A stretch of 64,000 nucleotides of DNA, taken from Occallatibacter gabretensis (GTDB lineage: Bacteria > Acidobacteriota > Terriglobia > Terriglobales > Acidobacteriaceae). A model generated the notes under the pieces. The model saw only the letters and a program-made list of their open reading frames with translations. It was not told where the DNA came from and ran no database searches. Each line of letters starts with the position of its first letter. The first letter of the stretch is position 1. The stretch lies in the NCBI RefSeq assembly GCF_001449115.1, contig NZ_LAIJ01000005.1:1-64000 (forward strand), in the 5' to 3' direction. Shown in pieces: positions 24,396 to 34,593 of this stretch. The position numbers and the translations under genes were made by a program.

Positions 24396-26767
24396 GAGCG
24401 GGCTTCCTTCACAGGTTCAGAATCTGCCATAGCTGGCGCGGAATACGCCGCCAGCAGCGCCGGATTTTCAATCAGCGGAATCCGCAGCAGGAACCGCGCA
24501 CCCTTTGGCGTATTGCTCTCCGCACGAATGGAGCCGCCGTGCTCCTGCGCGATCTTGGCTGCAATCGAAAGACCAAGGCCTGTGCCGCGCTGCTTAGTGG
24601 AATAAAACGGCAGAAAGAGCCGCTCCCGAATCTCATCCGTCAGGCCAGGTCCTGTGTCCCCTACGCTTGCTTCCACAGCGGCGCCGTCTTCGCTGACTGT
24701 GGTGGAAACGCTCAGCACCTTGAGCAGGCTGCCTTGCATGGCTTCCGCCGCATTGTCGATCAGGTTGGCCAGCGCGCGGCGAATTGCCTCGGGGTCTGCA
24801 AAGACCGGCGGCAGATCGGGTGCAAGATCGAGCCGCAGCTCAATGCTATCCAGCCGGCCCGCAAAAAGCGCCAGCGCTTCGTCCACAATGCGATTCATCT
24901 CGCAGACGCGCGGTTGCGGCGCGGGGAACTGTGCCAGCGCGGAGAACTGATCGACCAGTGTGCGCAATGTACCCACGCAGGTAAGAATTACCTCACTGCA
25001 CTTGCGAATGATATTTGCCGAATCAGGCTGGACTCCGTTCGTGCCTTCGGTGCGGCCACGATCGAGATGGCGCGCGATACGCTCGGCTGAGAGCTGAATC
25101 GGCGTAAGCGGGTTCTTGATCTCATGCGCGACGCGCTGCGCCACTTCCTTCCATGCAAGCTGGCGCTGCGCGCGCAACAGCTCCGTAGTGTCTTCCATCA
25201 CCAGCACGGTTCCCGGTTCCTCCGCCGTGTGGTCTGAGTCCGCACGCGTGCCGGTGCTGAGGCTGGAACCAAAATCGAGCCGCGCGCTAGTGAGCGCCAG
25301 ATGTATGGCGCGCCCATGCATGCGCATCTCGATCTCAGTGGAAGCTGCGCCCATGCGCCGTCCGCGGCGAATGACAGCCGCAACCTCCTCGGCGTACTCG
25401 GCAGGCAGCAGCGAATCCATCTTTTGTCCACGCAGAGGCGCGCCTTCGCGGTGCGAGATCAGCGCAGCAAAGGCGCGATTGGCTTGGAGCACACGTCCAG
25501 CTCCATCCAGCGTAACCACGCCGCTGGGGATGGTTTCCACAATCGTCTCCAGCTCGTGCCGCCTCTCCTCGATTGCCTGGTTGGCCGCCGTCAACTGCGC
25601 TGAAGAGGTCTCCGCCACGCGCCGGCTGGTCTCCAGATCAGAGGCCATGCGATTGAACGAGCGCACAAGGTCGCCCATTTCGCCCGCCGCCGCAATCGAG
25701 ACTCGCTGTTCATACCTGCCCTCTGCAATCCGGCTCATCGCATCTGCAAGCGCTTCCACAGGTCGCGTAATTTGCCGCGAGAGAAAGACCGCAAGCCACA
25801 CGCTTGAGAAAAAAATGAAGACCGTAATCAGCAGCAGCAGCAGAAAGAAGTTGCCGCGAATGTTGTGCCGGAGCCGGTAGAGCTTCCAGTACTCCGTTGC
25901 GCCGGAGCGGATGCGAATCGCCGTCTCGCTCAGCCCCTGCGGCGTGGGCAGCGCCACCAATACCAGCTTGCCGGAGGCCGTGGCTGCGGTGCCCAGCGCA
26001 AACTGCTGACCTGCAATCTCCACTATCGACTCGTCACTGCGCCGCGCCGCGGCCAGCAGGCTGGAGGAGAGCGGCTTGCCGAGCGGAATGGCACGCCCGC
26101 CATTCGTCTCATCCAGCCATGGAAGCAGGCTGGCCTGGATGTTCTCCGCCGGCGCCCCGAAGCTGGAGATCAGATGCATCGCCTGCCCTGTCTGCGGCTC
26201 ATACACCAGTGCAAAGCCCCCTGCCAGCGTGATGCGATGTGAGCCGAGGACGCTTTCGAGTTCATTCAGCGGGCGATCGGGAGCGCCAGAAGCGGCAATC
26301 GATTCGGCCTCGACGCGCGCATTTGAGGTCACATAATGCGCCAGCTCCTCCACTACGCGCGTGGAGTCATCGCGCAATTGCGTGGTATTCGGCGAAAACC
26401 ACCGCTCGATTGTGCGATTCATGAACTGAAAGCTGTACAGGTACATCAGAACCGCGGGCGTGAGCGCAATGAGTACTGCGCCCAGCACCATGCGATTGCG
26501 TAGACGCGCACCAAGCGCGCTTGATCCCTGGCCTGCATAAAGCTTGAGGAGGTTCCTCAACAGCAGCATCAGCAATGCGATGAGCAGCAGAAAGAGGACG
26601 ACCGTAAATGCTGTAAACGCCAGCGTTTCGCCCGCGGTCTCCGGATTCAGGAAGCTGATGCGCGAGGTATTCCACCACTGCAGCGCGCCCAGCAGGAGGA
26701 AGACAAGCGCCACCCCGCCGCCAAGAAACGAGACGAGGCGCAGGCGCGGATTGCGCTCAAACAGCAT
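24392..26767 (-). CDS. NtrY-like membrane sensor histidine kinase
   Basis: A 791-residue kinase. Two to three N-terminal membrane helices (about residues 11-31, 45-72 and 90-115) are followed by an extracytoplasmic region to about 300, another helix (NFFLLLLLITVFIFFSSVWL) with HAMP (RPVEALADAMSRIAEGRYEQ), a PAS domain (about 415-510), an H-box (VAHEIKNPLTPIQLSAERI) and an HATPase with N (NLIDNAAEAM), G1 (VGDTGPGL) and G2 (GTGLGLSIA) boxes. This is the NtrY domain order. It would phosphorylate D52 of the partner encoded 4 bp into its 3' end. The signal is unknown; NtrYX systems respond to nitrogen, redox or envelope cues. Confidence 0.93.
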   Translation of the reverse strand: MLFERNPRLRLVSFLGGGVALVFLLLGALQWWNTSRISFLNPETAGETLAFTAFTVVLFLLLIALLMLLLRNLLKLYAGQGSSALGARLRNRMVLGAVLIALTPAVLMYLYSFQFMNRTIERWFSPNTTQLRDDSTRVVEELAHYVTSNARVEAESIAASGAPDRPLNELESVLGSHRITLAGGFALVYEPQTGQAMHLISSFGAPAENIQASLLPWLDETNGGRAIPLGKPLSSSLLAAARRSDESIVEIAGQQFALGTAATASGKLVLVALPTPQGLSETAIRIRSGATEYWKLYRLRHNIRGNFFLLLLLITVFIFFSSVWLAVFLSRQITRPVEALADAMSRIAEGRYEQRVSIAAAGEMGDLVRSFNRMASDLETSRRVAETSSAQLTAANQAIEERRHELETIVETIPSGVVTLDGAGRVLQANRAFAALISHREGAPLRGQKMDSLLPAEYAEEVAAVIRRGRRMGAASTEIEMRMHGRAIHLALTSARLDFGSSLSTGTRADSDHTAEEPGTVLVMEDTTELLRAQRQLAWKEVAQRVAHEIKNPLTPIQLSAERIARHLDRGRTEGTNGVQPDSANIIRKCSEVILTCVGTLRTLVDQFSALAQFPAPQPRVCEMNRIVDEALALFAGRLDSIELRLDLAPDLPPVFADPEAIRRALANLIDNAAEAMQGSLLKVLSVSTTVSEDGAAVEASVGDTGPGLTDEIRERLFLPFYSTKQRGTGLGLSIAAKIAQEHGGSIRAESNTPKGARFLLRIPLIENPALLAAYSAPAMADSEPVKEARS

Positions 26768-26793
26768 GGGCAGATTATAGAGCTACGAGGGAA

Positions 26794-26808
26794 TAGAGAT
26801 CAGGGAGG
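26794..26808 (+). repeat. copy C (partial) of dispersed repeat
   Basis: TAGAGATCAGGGAGG, a partial match to the AGAGATCAGGG core of the repeats at 17871 and 38205, between the kinase start and the terminator of ald. Confidence 0.4.
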
Positions 26809-26810
26809 AG

Positions 26811-26845
26811 AAAACAAAAGCCCCGCTCCGACTCGGAACGAGGCT
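26811..26845 (-). terminator. terminator of ald
   Basis: On the minus strand AGCCTCGTTCCGA pairs with TCGGAGCGGGGCT (two G-U pairs), followed by TTTTGTTTTC. It lies about 40 bp past the ald stop. Confidence 0.75.
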
Positions 26846-26887
26846 CCAACTGTGATTCCAGTTGCTCACTATTTTCCTGTTCTCTGC

Positions 26888-28003
26888 TTACGCAACGGCA
26901 GTCGCGTACGGCGTCCATTCCTTCTGCAGGCTCTCCGCCACGCCGCGGTAAGTCAGCTTGCCAAGGTATGTATTCAATCCCTCGGCCAAACCGGCATCCT
27001 GCTTGAGCGCTTCCTTCGGGCCCAGGTTTGCAAGCCGCTGCAGGTAGGGGAAGGTGGCATTCGTGAGCCCGAGCGTGGAGGTATGCGGCACTGCGCCGGG
27101 CATGTTCGTCACGCAGTAATGCACCACGCCGTCCACCGTATAGCTGGGGTTTGAGTGCGAAGTGGGCCGTGCTGTTTCCACGCAACCGCCCTGATCGATA
27201 GCCACATCCACAATCACTGCGCCCTTTTTCATGCGGCTGACCATTTCCCTGGTTACAATCTTCGGCGCGGTGGCTCCGGGAATCAGGACGCCGCCAATCA
27301 CCAGATCGGCCTCGTGCGTGGCCTGCGCCAGATTGTAGCTGTTCGAAGCAAGCGTGTAGACGCGGCCGTTGAAGATGTCGTCAATCTCGCGCAGACGGTT
27401 GAGATTGAGGTCCACAAGCGTAACCTTTGCGCCAAATCCCAGGGCGATGCGCGCTGCGTTCGTGCCCACAACACCGCCGCCAATCACCGTGACATGTGCC
27501 GGAGGCACACCTGGAACGCCGCCCAAGAGAATGCCACGCCCGCCTTTTTCCTTCTCAAGATACGAGGCACCCACCTGCACGCTCATGCGGCCCGCCACTT
27601 CGCTCATCGGCGTTAGGAGCGGCAGCGTGTTGTTGCGGTCGCGCACCGTCTCATACGCAATGCCAATCACCTTCGCGTCCAACAGCTTCTGCGTCAGTAC
27701 CGGCAGCGGCGCAAGATGCAGATAGGTGAACAGCGTAAGCCCTTCGCGAAAATAAACGTACTCGCTTTCAATAGGCTCCTTGACCTTGACGACGATCTCG
27801 CTCTTGCCCCACACGTGGCCGGCATCGCCCACAATCTCCGCGCCGGCATCCTGGTATTCCGCATCCGGAAAGCCCGACTGCGCGCCGGCATTGGTTTCGA
27901 CCAGCACCTTGTGTCCGGCTTCGGAAAGCGCCTTCACTCCGGCGGGAGTCACGCCAACGCGGGACTCTTGATCTTTGATTTCGCGGGGAACTCCGATAAT
28001 CAT
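26888..28003 (-). CDS. ald: alanine dehydrogenase
   Basis: A 371-residue cytosolic enzyme catalysing reversible NAD-dependent oxidative deamination of L-alanine to pyruvate and ammonia. The family N-terminus [20 protein letters not shown], catalytic K75 (KVKEP) and H96 (YLHLAP), the NAD-binding [10 protein letters not shown] stretch and the active-site aspartate in AIDQGG are all present, and the length is standard. The divergent gene encodes an Lrp/AsnC regulator, which commonly controls ald in response to alanine. A T-tailed hairpin follows the stop. Confidence 0.96.
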   Translation of the reverse strand: MIIGVPREIKDQESRVGVTPAGVKALSEAGHKVLVETNAGAQSGFPDAEYQDAGAEIVGDAGHVWGKSEIVVKVKEPIESEYVYFREGLTLFTYLHLAPLPVLTQKLLDAKVIGIAYETVRDRNNTLPLLTPMSEVAGRMSVQVGASYLEKEKGGRGILLGGVPGVPPAHVTVIGGGVVGTNAARIALGFGAKVTLVDLNLNRLREIDDIFNGRVYTLASNSYNLAQATHEADLVIGGVLIPGATAPKIVTREMVSRMKKGAVIVDVAIDQGGCVETARPTSHSNPSYTVDGVVHYCVTNMPGAVPHTSTLGLTNATFPYLQRLANLGPKEALKQDAGLAEGLNTYLGKLTYRGVAESLQKEWTPYATAVA

Positions 28004-28168
28004 CGCTGTGCTCCTGTACTGCGGATGGGATGCTGGTAAATCAAAAGGAGGTTCAGATTGCGCCGCGCCGATTTTATTTTGAAACGGGGAGGGCTGCTTC
28101 GGCGCGGCGGTCCAGCTCAGGGTCTTGCTAACCCTCCTGGAAGCGAATAGATGAATGGTAGAGCGCGC

Positions 28169-28189
28169 ATTGCTGCCAATGTGTGCAAT
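28169..28189. promoter_or_regulatory. putative Lrp-type operator between ald and its regulator
   Basis: ATTGC at 28169-28173 is mirrored by GCAAT at 28185-28189, a 21-bp imperfect dyad of the length and AT-ended form used by Lrp/AsnC dimers. It lies 21 bp before the regulator start and about 165 bp before the ald start. Confidence 0.45.
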
Positions 28190-28209
28190 CTTCGTGATAA
28201 AACAACTTT

Positions 28210-28746
28210 ATGAGCACGAAACGTGTATCAAATCGGGCAAAATCGCACAAAACGAGCGATCGATCTGCCGAATCACGCATTGCGGCAACCGTCGCCGGTT
28301 TTGACGAGCTCGATTCCGCGATTCTGCGCACGCTCGAAACCAACGGCCGCGCCACCAACTACGAGGTCGGTGAAGCTGTTGGCCTCTCCGCATCGGCGTC
28401 CTCACGGCGCATTCAGGCCCTTGAAGAGATGGGCGCCATTCGCGGGTACCGCGCCGTGGTGAATGACCGCATGCTGGGCCGCCAGATGACCGTCTTTGTC
28501 CGCATCACGTTGGAGCGCCAGTCCGCCTCCGTTCTTGGCGCGTTTGAAGCCGCTGTCCGCCGCATCCAGGGCATTACAAGCTGCCACCTCATGGCGGGGC
28601 AATACGATTACATGCTCATTGCCCGCGTGGCCGACATGGACGACTACGGCCGCCTGCACCAGAACGAGCTTTCGCGACTGCCCGGCGTGACGCGCATTGA
28701 AACCAGCTTTGCGCTGCGCGATGTGATGGAAGGCCAGAGGCGGTAG
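28210..28746 (+). CDS. Lrp/AsnC-family transcriptional regulator
   Basis: A 178-residue regulator with a basic 30-residue N-terminal extension, a winged HTH (about residues 32-90: LDSAILRTLETNGRATNYEV, then SASASSRRIQALEEMGAIRG), and a C-terminal RAM/AsnC ligand domain (about 95-170, VRRIQGITSCHLMAGQYDYM). It is divergent from ald, the typical arrangement for an alanine-responsive regulator such as AldR. The N-terminal extension is Ser/Lys/Arg-rich and may be a translation-start ambiguity or a DNA-contacting arm. Confidence 0.9.
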   Translation: MSTKRVSNRAKSHKTSDRSAESRIAATVAGFDELDSAILRTLETNGRATNYEVGEAVGLSASASSRRIQALEEMGAIRGYRAVVNDRMLGRQMTVFVRITLERQSASVLGAFEAAVRRIQGITSCHLMAGQYDYMLIARVADMDDYGRLHQNELSRLPGVTRIETSFALRDVMEGQRR

Positions 28747-28916
28747 TCGCAGACAGGGCCGAAATCCACATGCCATTTTCATGGCAGATTCCGCCCTTCT
28801 GCATTAGTCTTGGTGTCACGCGCGACAGACTGCTCCGCACGCCCGTGTGTGCTATGCCGACGGCTTCCCGCCGTCCGCGCTGCCGCGACAAGTCAAGTTT
28901 GTTTCGAGGAGAGCCG

Positions 28917-31589
28917 ATGCAACCCCGTTTTTCTCTTTGTTTTGGACTGGCAATTGTGCTTGCCGCCTGCGTTGCCCCGCAGATTCACGCTGCAGAAGTT
29001 CCCACACCGGTCTCCGTGCTGGGCCACACACCCGGCGATGACTTTTACCTGGCCGATTACGAAGATACGGTGCGCTATTTTCATGCATTGGCCGCAGCAG
29101 ACCCCGCGCGCATGAAGATGTTTACCGTGGGCAAGACCACCCAGGGCCGCGACATTGAAATCGCTGTCATTTCATCCGCGGCAAACATCGCACAGCTTGA
29201 CCAGACCAAGCAGGCAGCGGCGCGGCTGGCCAAGGACACGGACCTCAATGACGACTCTGCCCGCGAGCTGGCTCGCAGCTCCAAGGTGGTCGTTCACATT
29301 GACGGTGGCCTCCATGCAAGCGAAGTGGCCGGCCCGCAGCACACCATGATGCTGGCCTACAAGCTGCTCTCCGCCAAGAACGATCCGGAGATTGACGCCA
29401 TCCTCGACAACGTCGTCCTTGTCCTCTGGCCCACGCTCAATCCTGATGGACAAGACATGGTTGTCCATTGGTATCGCCAGAATGTCGGCACCAAGTACGA
29501 AGTGAGCCCGCTGCCCGCGCTCTGGCAGGAGTACGTAGGCCACGATAACAACCGCGACGGCTACATGCTCAACATGAAGGAAGAACAGGTCGTCACCCGC
29601 GTGCAGCTTGATTACAACCCCGTTATCTTCTACTGCCAGCACCAGACGGCTCCTTTCCCTGCGCGTATCTGGATTCCGCCCTTTTCAGATCCGATTTCGT
29701 CGAACATCAGCCCCTATGTCCGCAGCTGGCTCAACGTCGTCGGCACCAATATGACGGCGTATCTCAACGCGCACAAGATGCCCGGCGCAATTTCCGAATC
29801 GCGCTTCGATAACTGGTATGCGGGCTTCATGGACTGGGCGCACGTCTTCCGCGGTGAGATTTCGTTTTTTACGGAAACCGCGCTCTACGAGTACGCCACA
29901 CCGCACTTCTACACTGTTGCGGATTTCCCGAAGCCCTATCAGGATCTACGCGCGCTGACGATGTACTCAACGCCGTGGGAAGGTGGCTGGTGGCATCTGA
30001 AGGATGCTGTCGATTACATGGTCGGCGGATCGATGTCCGTACTTGACCTTGCCGCAAAGAACCGCGAGACGCTGCTCTACAACCGCTACCAGTCCGCGCG
30101 CGACAACATTCAGCACTTCCAGAAAGAGCCGCCCTTTGCGTATGTCATTCCAAGCAAGCAGACTGACACGCCGGAAGCCGCGAAGCTTGCACAATTGATG
30201 ATCGACAACGGCCTCGATGTATACGCGTCGAAGGATGGCTTCACCGCCAATGGCGTCAGCTATCCGAAAGGCTCATGGGTCATTCCCATGGATCAGGCTT
30301 ACTCCGCGATGGCCAAGGAACTCTTCGAGCGGCAGAAGTATCCCGACGCGATTGAGCTTGGCACCTCGAAGTCTGTCGATTTGCCCTATGACGTGACCGG
30401 CTGGACGCTGCCGTTGCAGATGGGTGTGGATGTGGATACCGTCACTGACCCGCTTGGCTCTGAGCAGCGCGCGCAGATGCAAAAGATCGATAAGGCGCAG
30501 GCTCCTGCCGCATCTGCGGAAGGCTCGGGCACAGTCTTCGCTGTCAGCCATCGCGTTAATGCTTCGTTCCTGCTGGTGAATGAGGCGCTCAAGTCCGGCG
30601 CAACTGTTTCGCTTGCGCAGGAGCCGGTAAAGACCGCTGCAGGCACGGAGCGCGGTGCGTTCCTCATCAGCGGCCTTGGACGCGAGAAGCTTGACGGGCT
30701 CGCGCAAAAGTATGCGGTCGGCGCAATCGCTGTCTCCGCACCATCTAACACGTTGCCTATCAAAAAAGCGCGGATAGGACTCTATCGTCCCTGGGCGGCA
30801 TCGATTGACGAGGGATGGACTCGATGGATTTTGGAGAACTATGGCTTTGAGCCGAAGAGCCTCTACAACGCGGATATGAAGTCGGCGAATCTTCGCAGCC
30901 GTTACGATGCCATCATTCTGCCGGACATGTCTTCGCGCCAGCTTATGGATGGCTTCGGCGTAGGCATTGTGCCCGGACAGTACGCGGGAGGCATTGGGCA
31001 GGATGGCCTGAATAATCTGCGCGAGTTTGCGCGGCAGGGCGGCACGCTCATTGCACTCAACCGCACAGCCTCTGCGATCATCCCGCTGCTCTCGTTGCCG
31101 GTGCAGAACATTCTGAACGGCGTAAAGAGCGATAAGTTCTTCTGCTCCGGCGCTCTGCTGCGAGTGGAGACCGAACATTCCGATCTGCCTGTAAATTTCG
31201 GCCTGTCTACTTCGCCCGTCGTCATGTTCCAGGGCGGCCCAGTCTTTGCCGCGCTTCCCGGCGCGCACGGCGCGGTGCTGGCCACGTACCCAAAGCAGAC
31301 TAATCCGCTCGAAAGCGGCCTGCTATTGCATCCTGAGGCAATTGAAGGCAAGGCCGCTGCCATTGAGCTTGCTTACGGGCGCGGGCGCATTGTGCTGTAC
31401 GGCTTCAAACCGCAGTTCCGCGGCCAGTCGCACGCCACATATAAGTGGATGTTCAACGAGCTCTACTCTTACGATCATCCGGAGCTGCCGCCTATAGGGG
31501 CCGCCGCGCCAAAGAAGGATGAGTCCGCATCCTCCAAGGTTCCCAAGGCCGCTGCGGATGATGATGACGACGATTATCCGCACGAATAA
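28917..31589 (+). CDS. secreted M14-family zinc carboxypeptidase-like protein
   Basis: An 890-residue exported protein. The signal peptide is residues 1-25 (SLCFGLAIVLAACVAPQIHA). An M14 domain (about 40-360) shows the zinc pair H133-x-x-E136 (GGLHASE), the arginine region NNRDGY, a later zinc histidine (FYCQHQT) and a candidate catalytic glutamate (SFFTETALY). A long C-terminal region (about 480-870) contains a glutamine-amidotransferase-like fold element (GGTLIALNRTASAI) and ends in an Asp-rich tail (DDDDDDYPHE). GAGGAG precedes the ATG at 28917. Probable role: cleavage of peptides or peptidoglycan-derived substrates outside the cytoplasm. Confidence 0.9.
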   Translation: MQPRFSLCFGLAIVLAACVAPQIHAAEVPTPVSVLGHTPGDDFYLADYEDTVRYFHALAAADPARMKMFTVGKTTQGRDIEIAVISSAANIAQLDQTKQAAARLAKDTDLNDDSARELARSSKVVVHIDGGLHASEVAGPQHTMMLAYKLLSAKNDPEIDAILDNVVLVLWPTLNPDGQDMVVHWYRQNVGTKYEVSPLPALWQEYVGHDNNRDGYMLNMKEEQVVTRVQLDYNPVIFYCQHQTAPFPARIWIPPFSDPISSNISPYVRSWLNVVGTNMTAYLNAHKMPGAISESRFDNWYAGFMDWAHVFRGEISFFTETALYEYATPHFYTVADFPKPYQDLRALTMYSTPWEGGWWHLKDAVDYMVGGSMSVLDLAAKNRETLLYNRYQSARDNIQHFQKEPPFAYVIPSKQTDTPEAAKLAQLMIDNGLDVYASKDGFTANGVSYPKGSWVIPMDQAYSAMAKELFERQKYPDAIELGTSKSVDLPYDVTGWTLPLQMGVDVDTVTDPLGSEQRAQMQKIDKAQAPAASAEGSGTVFAVSHRVNASFLLVNEALKSGATVSLAQEPVKTAAGTERGAFLISGLGREKLDGLAQKYAVGAIAVSAPSNTLPIKKARIGLYRPWAASIDEGWTRWILENYGFEPKSLYNADMKSANLRSRYDAIILPDMSSRQLMDGFGVGIVPGQYAGGIGQDGLNNLREFARQGGTLIALNRTASAIIPLLSLPVQNILNGVKSDKFFCSGALLRVETEHSDLPVNFGLSTSPVVMFQGGPVFAALPGAHGAVLATYPKQTNPLESGLLLHPEAIEGKAAAIELAYGRGRIVLYGFKPQFRGQSHATYKWMFNELYSYDHPELPPIGAAAPKKDESASSKVPKAAADDDDDDYPHE

Positions 31590-31602
31590 CGGGCTGTAAA
31601 CA

Positions 31603-31640
31603 AAAACTGCCGGAGCGCAAATGCTCCGGCAGTTTTATTT
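31603..31640 (+). terminator. rho-independent terminator
   Basis: A 14-bp perfect stem (AAAACTGCCGGAGC at 31603-31616 with 31623-31636), loop GCAAAT, then ATTTTGT. Bidirectional: it serves the M14 gene and the convergent aldo/keto reductase gene. Confidence 0.9.
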
Positions 31641-31656
31641 TGTGCTCAGGAAAATG

Positions 31657-32697
31657 CTATGCCATCGTGAGTCGCGCACTGCCCCACAGGTCAATGCCGG
31701 AATCGACAGCATATTTGTCGATCTCCGCAAGCTCTGCCGCTGTGAAGTTGAGATTGTTGAGTGCGTCGAGTGAGTTATCCAGCTGCTCCACATTGCGCGC
31801 GCCAATCAGCGCTGAGGTCACGCGCTTGTCGCGCAGCACCCACGCAATTGCAAGCTGCGCCAAGGATTGCCCGCGTTTCTTCGCAATCTCATTCAATGCG
31901 CGCGCACGCTGAATATTCTCGTCGCTCAGGAATTGCTTCAACAGCGAAGAACCGTCCACTCCGCCACGCGAGTGCTCCGGCACGCCGTCGAGATACTTGT
32001 TCGTCAGCAGGCCTTGCGCCAGCGGTGAAAACGCGATGCAGCCTGCGCCAACTTCATCAAGCGCAGTCAGCAGGTCATCTTCAATCCAGCGGTTCAACAT
32101 GGAGTACGACGGCTGATGAATGAGCAGCGCAACTCCGAGCGACTTCAAAATCGCAGCAGCCTCGCGCGTTCGATCCGGACTGTAAGAAGAGATGCCCACA
32201 TACAACGCCTTACCCTGCTGCACTGCCGTTGCCAGCGCGCCCATCGTCTCTTCAAGCGGCGCGTTTGCCCATGGTCGGTGCGCGTAGAAGATATCGACGT
32301 ATTCAAGGCCCATGCGTTTCAGGCTGTCATCGAGCGAGGCCAGCAGATATTTGCGCGAAGCTCCGATGCCGTAAGGCCCGGGCCACATATCCCAACCAGC
32401 CTTCGTCGAAATAATCAGCTCATTCCGCAGATTGCGAAAATCTTTCTGCAAGACTGAGCCGAAGTTCTCTTCGGCGGATCCATAGGGCGGCCCGTAGTTA
32501 TTCGCCAAATCAAAATGCGTAACGCCACGGTCAAAGGCGCGGCGAATCATCGCGCGGGCAGTGTCAAAAACATCCGCGCCGCCAAAGTTCTGCCACAGCC
32601 CAAGCGAGATGGGCGGCAGCACCAGCCCGGAGCGCCCGCAGCGGCGGAAGATGGCTTTGTCATAACGAGATGGATTGGGAACGTAAGCGGATTCCAT
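31657..32697 (-). CDS. aldo/keto reductase of the YghZ/AKR14-like group
   Basis: A 346-residue NADPH-dependent reductase with the complete AKR tetrad D63, Y68, K99 and H140 (FYAHRPW). The N-terminal RYDKAIFRRCGRSGLVLPPI and the SAEENFG and GISSYSPDRT elements match the YghZ/L-glyceraldehyde-3-phosphate reductase group. It probably reduces small aldehydes including methylglyoxal or glyceraldehyde phosphate. It shares strand with the aldehyde dehydrogenase 42 bp upstream, so the two may be a transcriptional unit for aldehyde handling. Confidence 0.93.
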   Translation of the reverse strand: MESAYVPNPSRYDKAIFRRCGRSGLVLPPISLGLWQNFGGADVFDTARAMIRRAFDRGVTHFDLANNYGPPYGSAEENFGSVLQKDFRNLRNELIISTKAGWDMWPGPYGIGASRKYLLASLDDSLKRMGLEYVDIFYAHRPWANAPLEETMGALATAVQQGKALYVGISSYSPDRTREAAAILKSLGVALLIHQPSYSMLNRWIEDDLLTALDEVGAGCIAFSPLAQGLLTNKYLDGVPEHSRGGVDGSSLLKQFLSDENIQRARALNEIAKKRGQSLAQLAIAWVLRDKRVTSALIGARNVEQLDNSLDALNNLNFTAAELAEIDKYAVDSGIDLWGSARLTMA

Positions 32698-32739
32698 GAA
32701 TCTCCTGTCAGTCTTTCAAGTGTTCAATCTGTCGCAGCA

Positions 32740-34230
32740 TTATTCCGCATTATCAATCTGCGCGCGCTGCAACTTGTCCGAGTAGTCGACGTAGACTGCC
32801 TTCCATGTCGTATAGAAATCCAGCGCTTCTGAACCTTCGCGGTGACCGTTGCCCGTCTGTTTCACTCCACCGAAGGGTAGATGTACCTCAGCGCCGATCG
32901 TCGGTGCGTTGATGTACGTGATACCGGCTTCCAGATCGCGCATCGCTGTAAAGGCCCTGTTCACATCGCGCGTGTAGAGCGCCGTCGATAAGCCGTAATC
33001 GATGGAGTTGGCAACCTCAATGGCCTGTTCAAACGTATCGAACTCGATCACGCTTACCACCGGACCAAAGACCTCTTCGCGCGCAATCCGCATCTTCGCG
33101 GAGACGCCTGCAAAGACCGTCGGCGCAAAGAATGTTCCATTCGCAAGCGCGCCAGCAGTGAGAGCCTCGCCGCCCGTCAACAGCTTCGCGCCTTCTTTCA
33201 ACGCGATCTCCGCATACTTCGTCGAAGTCTCAATCTGCTGCGCGTTCACCTGCGGGCCAACGTCGATTCCTGCTTCAAGCCCATTACCAACCTTGAGCTT
33301 TTGCGCCCGCTCAACCAATTGGCCAATGAATTTATCCGCAATTCCCTTCTGCACCAGGATCCGGCTCGTCGCTGTGCAGCGCTGGCCAGTGGTTCCAAAG
33401 GCTCCCCACAGCGCGCCGTCAAGCGCAAGATCGAGATTCGCGTCCTCCATCACAATCTGCGCGTTCTTGCCGCCCATCTCCAATGACACCGGCTTGAAGT
33501 TCGCCGCCGCGCGCTGCGCCACCAGCGAGCCAATTTCGCTCGAACCGGTAAAGCTGATTGCGCGCACTCCAGGGTGCTCCACAATCGGCGCACCAGCATC
33601 CGGCCCAAAGCCCGCAACGATATTCACCACACCCGGCGGCAGCCCGGCATCGATCAACGTCTGCACAAGGTTGTAAGTCGAAAGCGGCGTATCCTCCGCA
33701 GGCTTGATCACGCAGGTATTGCCCGCCACCAGCGCCGGAAACAGTTTCCAGCTCGGAATCGCCATGGGAAAATTCCACGGCGTAATCAGTCCCACCACGC
33801 CCAGCGGCATCCGCACGCTCATGGCGAACTTATTCTGCAGCTCGCTTGGCGTGGTTTTGCCAAAGAGCCGTCGTCCCTCGCCCGCCACGTAAAAGGCCTC
33901 GTCAATCGCCTCCTGCACGTCGCCGCGGGTCTCGGACAGAACCTTGCCCATCTCGCGAGTCATCTGCCGCGCATACTCTTCCTTGCGCTCCTTTAGCAGC
34001 TCGCCTGTGCGGTACAGAATTTCCGCGCGCTTTGGCGCAGGAACCAGCCGCCAGCTTGCAAACGCCTTCTTCGCCGCCGCCACTGCCAGGTCTACATCGG
34101 CGGCGTTCGAGGCCGGAAACTCGCCCACCACATCCGAGTTGTCCGCCGGGTTGATGTTCTGAAACGTCTTGCCGGAGCGGCTTGGCAGCCACTCGCCTCC
34201 AATGAGGTTGTGATACACCTTTGTCGACAT
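32740..34230 (-). CDS. NAD(P)-dependent aldehyde dehydrogenase
   Basis: A 496-residue ALDH that oxidises an aldehyde to the acid. The catalytic cysteine is in GQRCTATSR, the general-base glutamate in LEMGGKN, and the coenzyme motifs [12 protein letters not shown] and FTGSSEIG are intact. The start ATG at 34230 ([20 protein letters not shown]) is supported by GTGAGAG before it; an upstream in-frame codon would add four residues. The sequence resembles the alpha-ketoglutaric-semialdehyde/YcbD-like branch, but substrate is not certain. It is upstream of the aldo/keto reductase on the same strand. Confidence 0.93.
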   Translation of the reverse strand: MSTKVYHNLIGGEWLPSRSGKTFQNINPADNSDVVGEFPASNAADVDLAVAAAKKAFASWRLVPAPKRAEILYRTGELLKERKEEYARQMTREMGKVLSETRGDVQEAIDEAFYVAGEGRRLFGKTTPSELQNKFAMSVRMPLGVVGLITPWNFPMAIPSWKLFPALVAGNTCVIKPAEDTPLSTYNLVQTLIDAGLPPGVVNIVAGFGPDAGAPIVEHPGVRAISFTGSSEIGSLVAQRAAANFKPVSLEMGGKNAQIVMEDANLDLALDGALWGAFGTTGQRCTATSRILVQKGIADKFIGQLVERAQKLKVGNGLEAGIDVGPQVNAQQIETSTKYAEIALKEGAKLLTGGEALTAGALANGTFFAPTVFAGVSAKMRIAREEVFGPVVSVIEFDTFEQAIEVANSIDYGLSTALYTRDVNRAFTAMRDLEAGITYINAPTIGAEVHLPFGGVKQTGNGHREGSEALDFYTTWKAVYVDYSDKLQRAQIDNAE

Positions 34231-34593
34231 AATTTCTCTCACTTGCCCTGCGCATCCGCACAGAAATAGTCATGCCACATCCTCGGATGGGCCAACGCTC
34301 CAGCTTATCGCATGGCAGACCGGGACGCGGCGTTACCATGCGGTGAATTACCTTCGATGCCGTTTTCAGTAACGAATGGCCGCACCTACGCGAAATCCAC
34401 GCAGATTTCCATCGACAGTTCAACTCTGCCCAACTAGCCTCGCCCTTGTTTGCGGCACGGCCCCCTGACAGCAAACTCTCCCGCAAATTCCTCTCGGAAA
34501 TACCAACCATCCAACATTTGTTCCGAAACGGTTGCCCTGGCCAAATCACTGAAAGGCTGGAGTCCCTCTCCACCCTTGATCAAGGAGAATCGC
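34231..34593. other. intergenic region
   Basis: A 363-bp divergent intergenic region between the aldehyde dehydrogenase and the NHL-type protein. No gene seen. The last part carries AAGGAG ahead of 34594. No clear operator or hairpin noticed. Confidence 0.5.
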
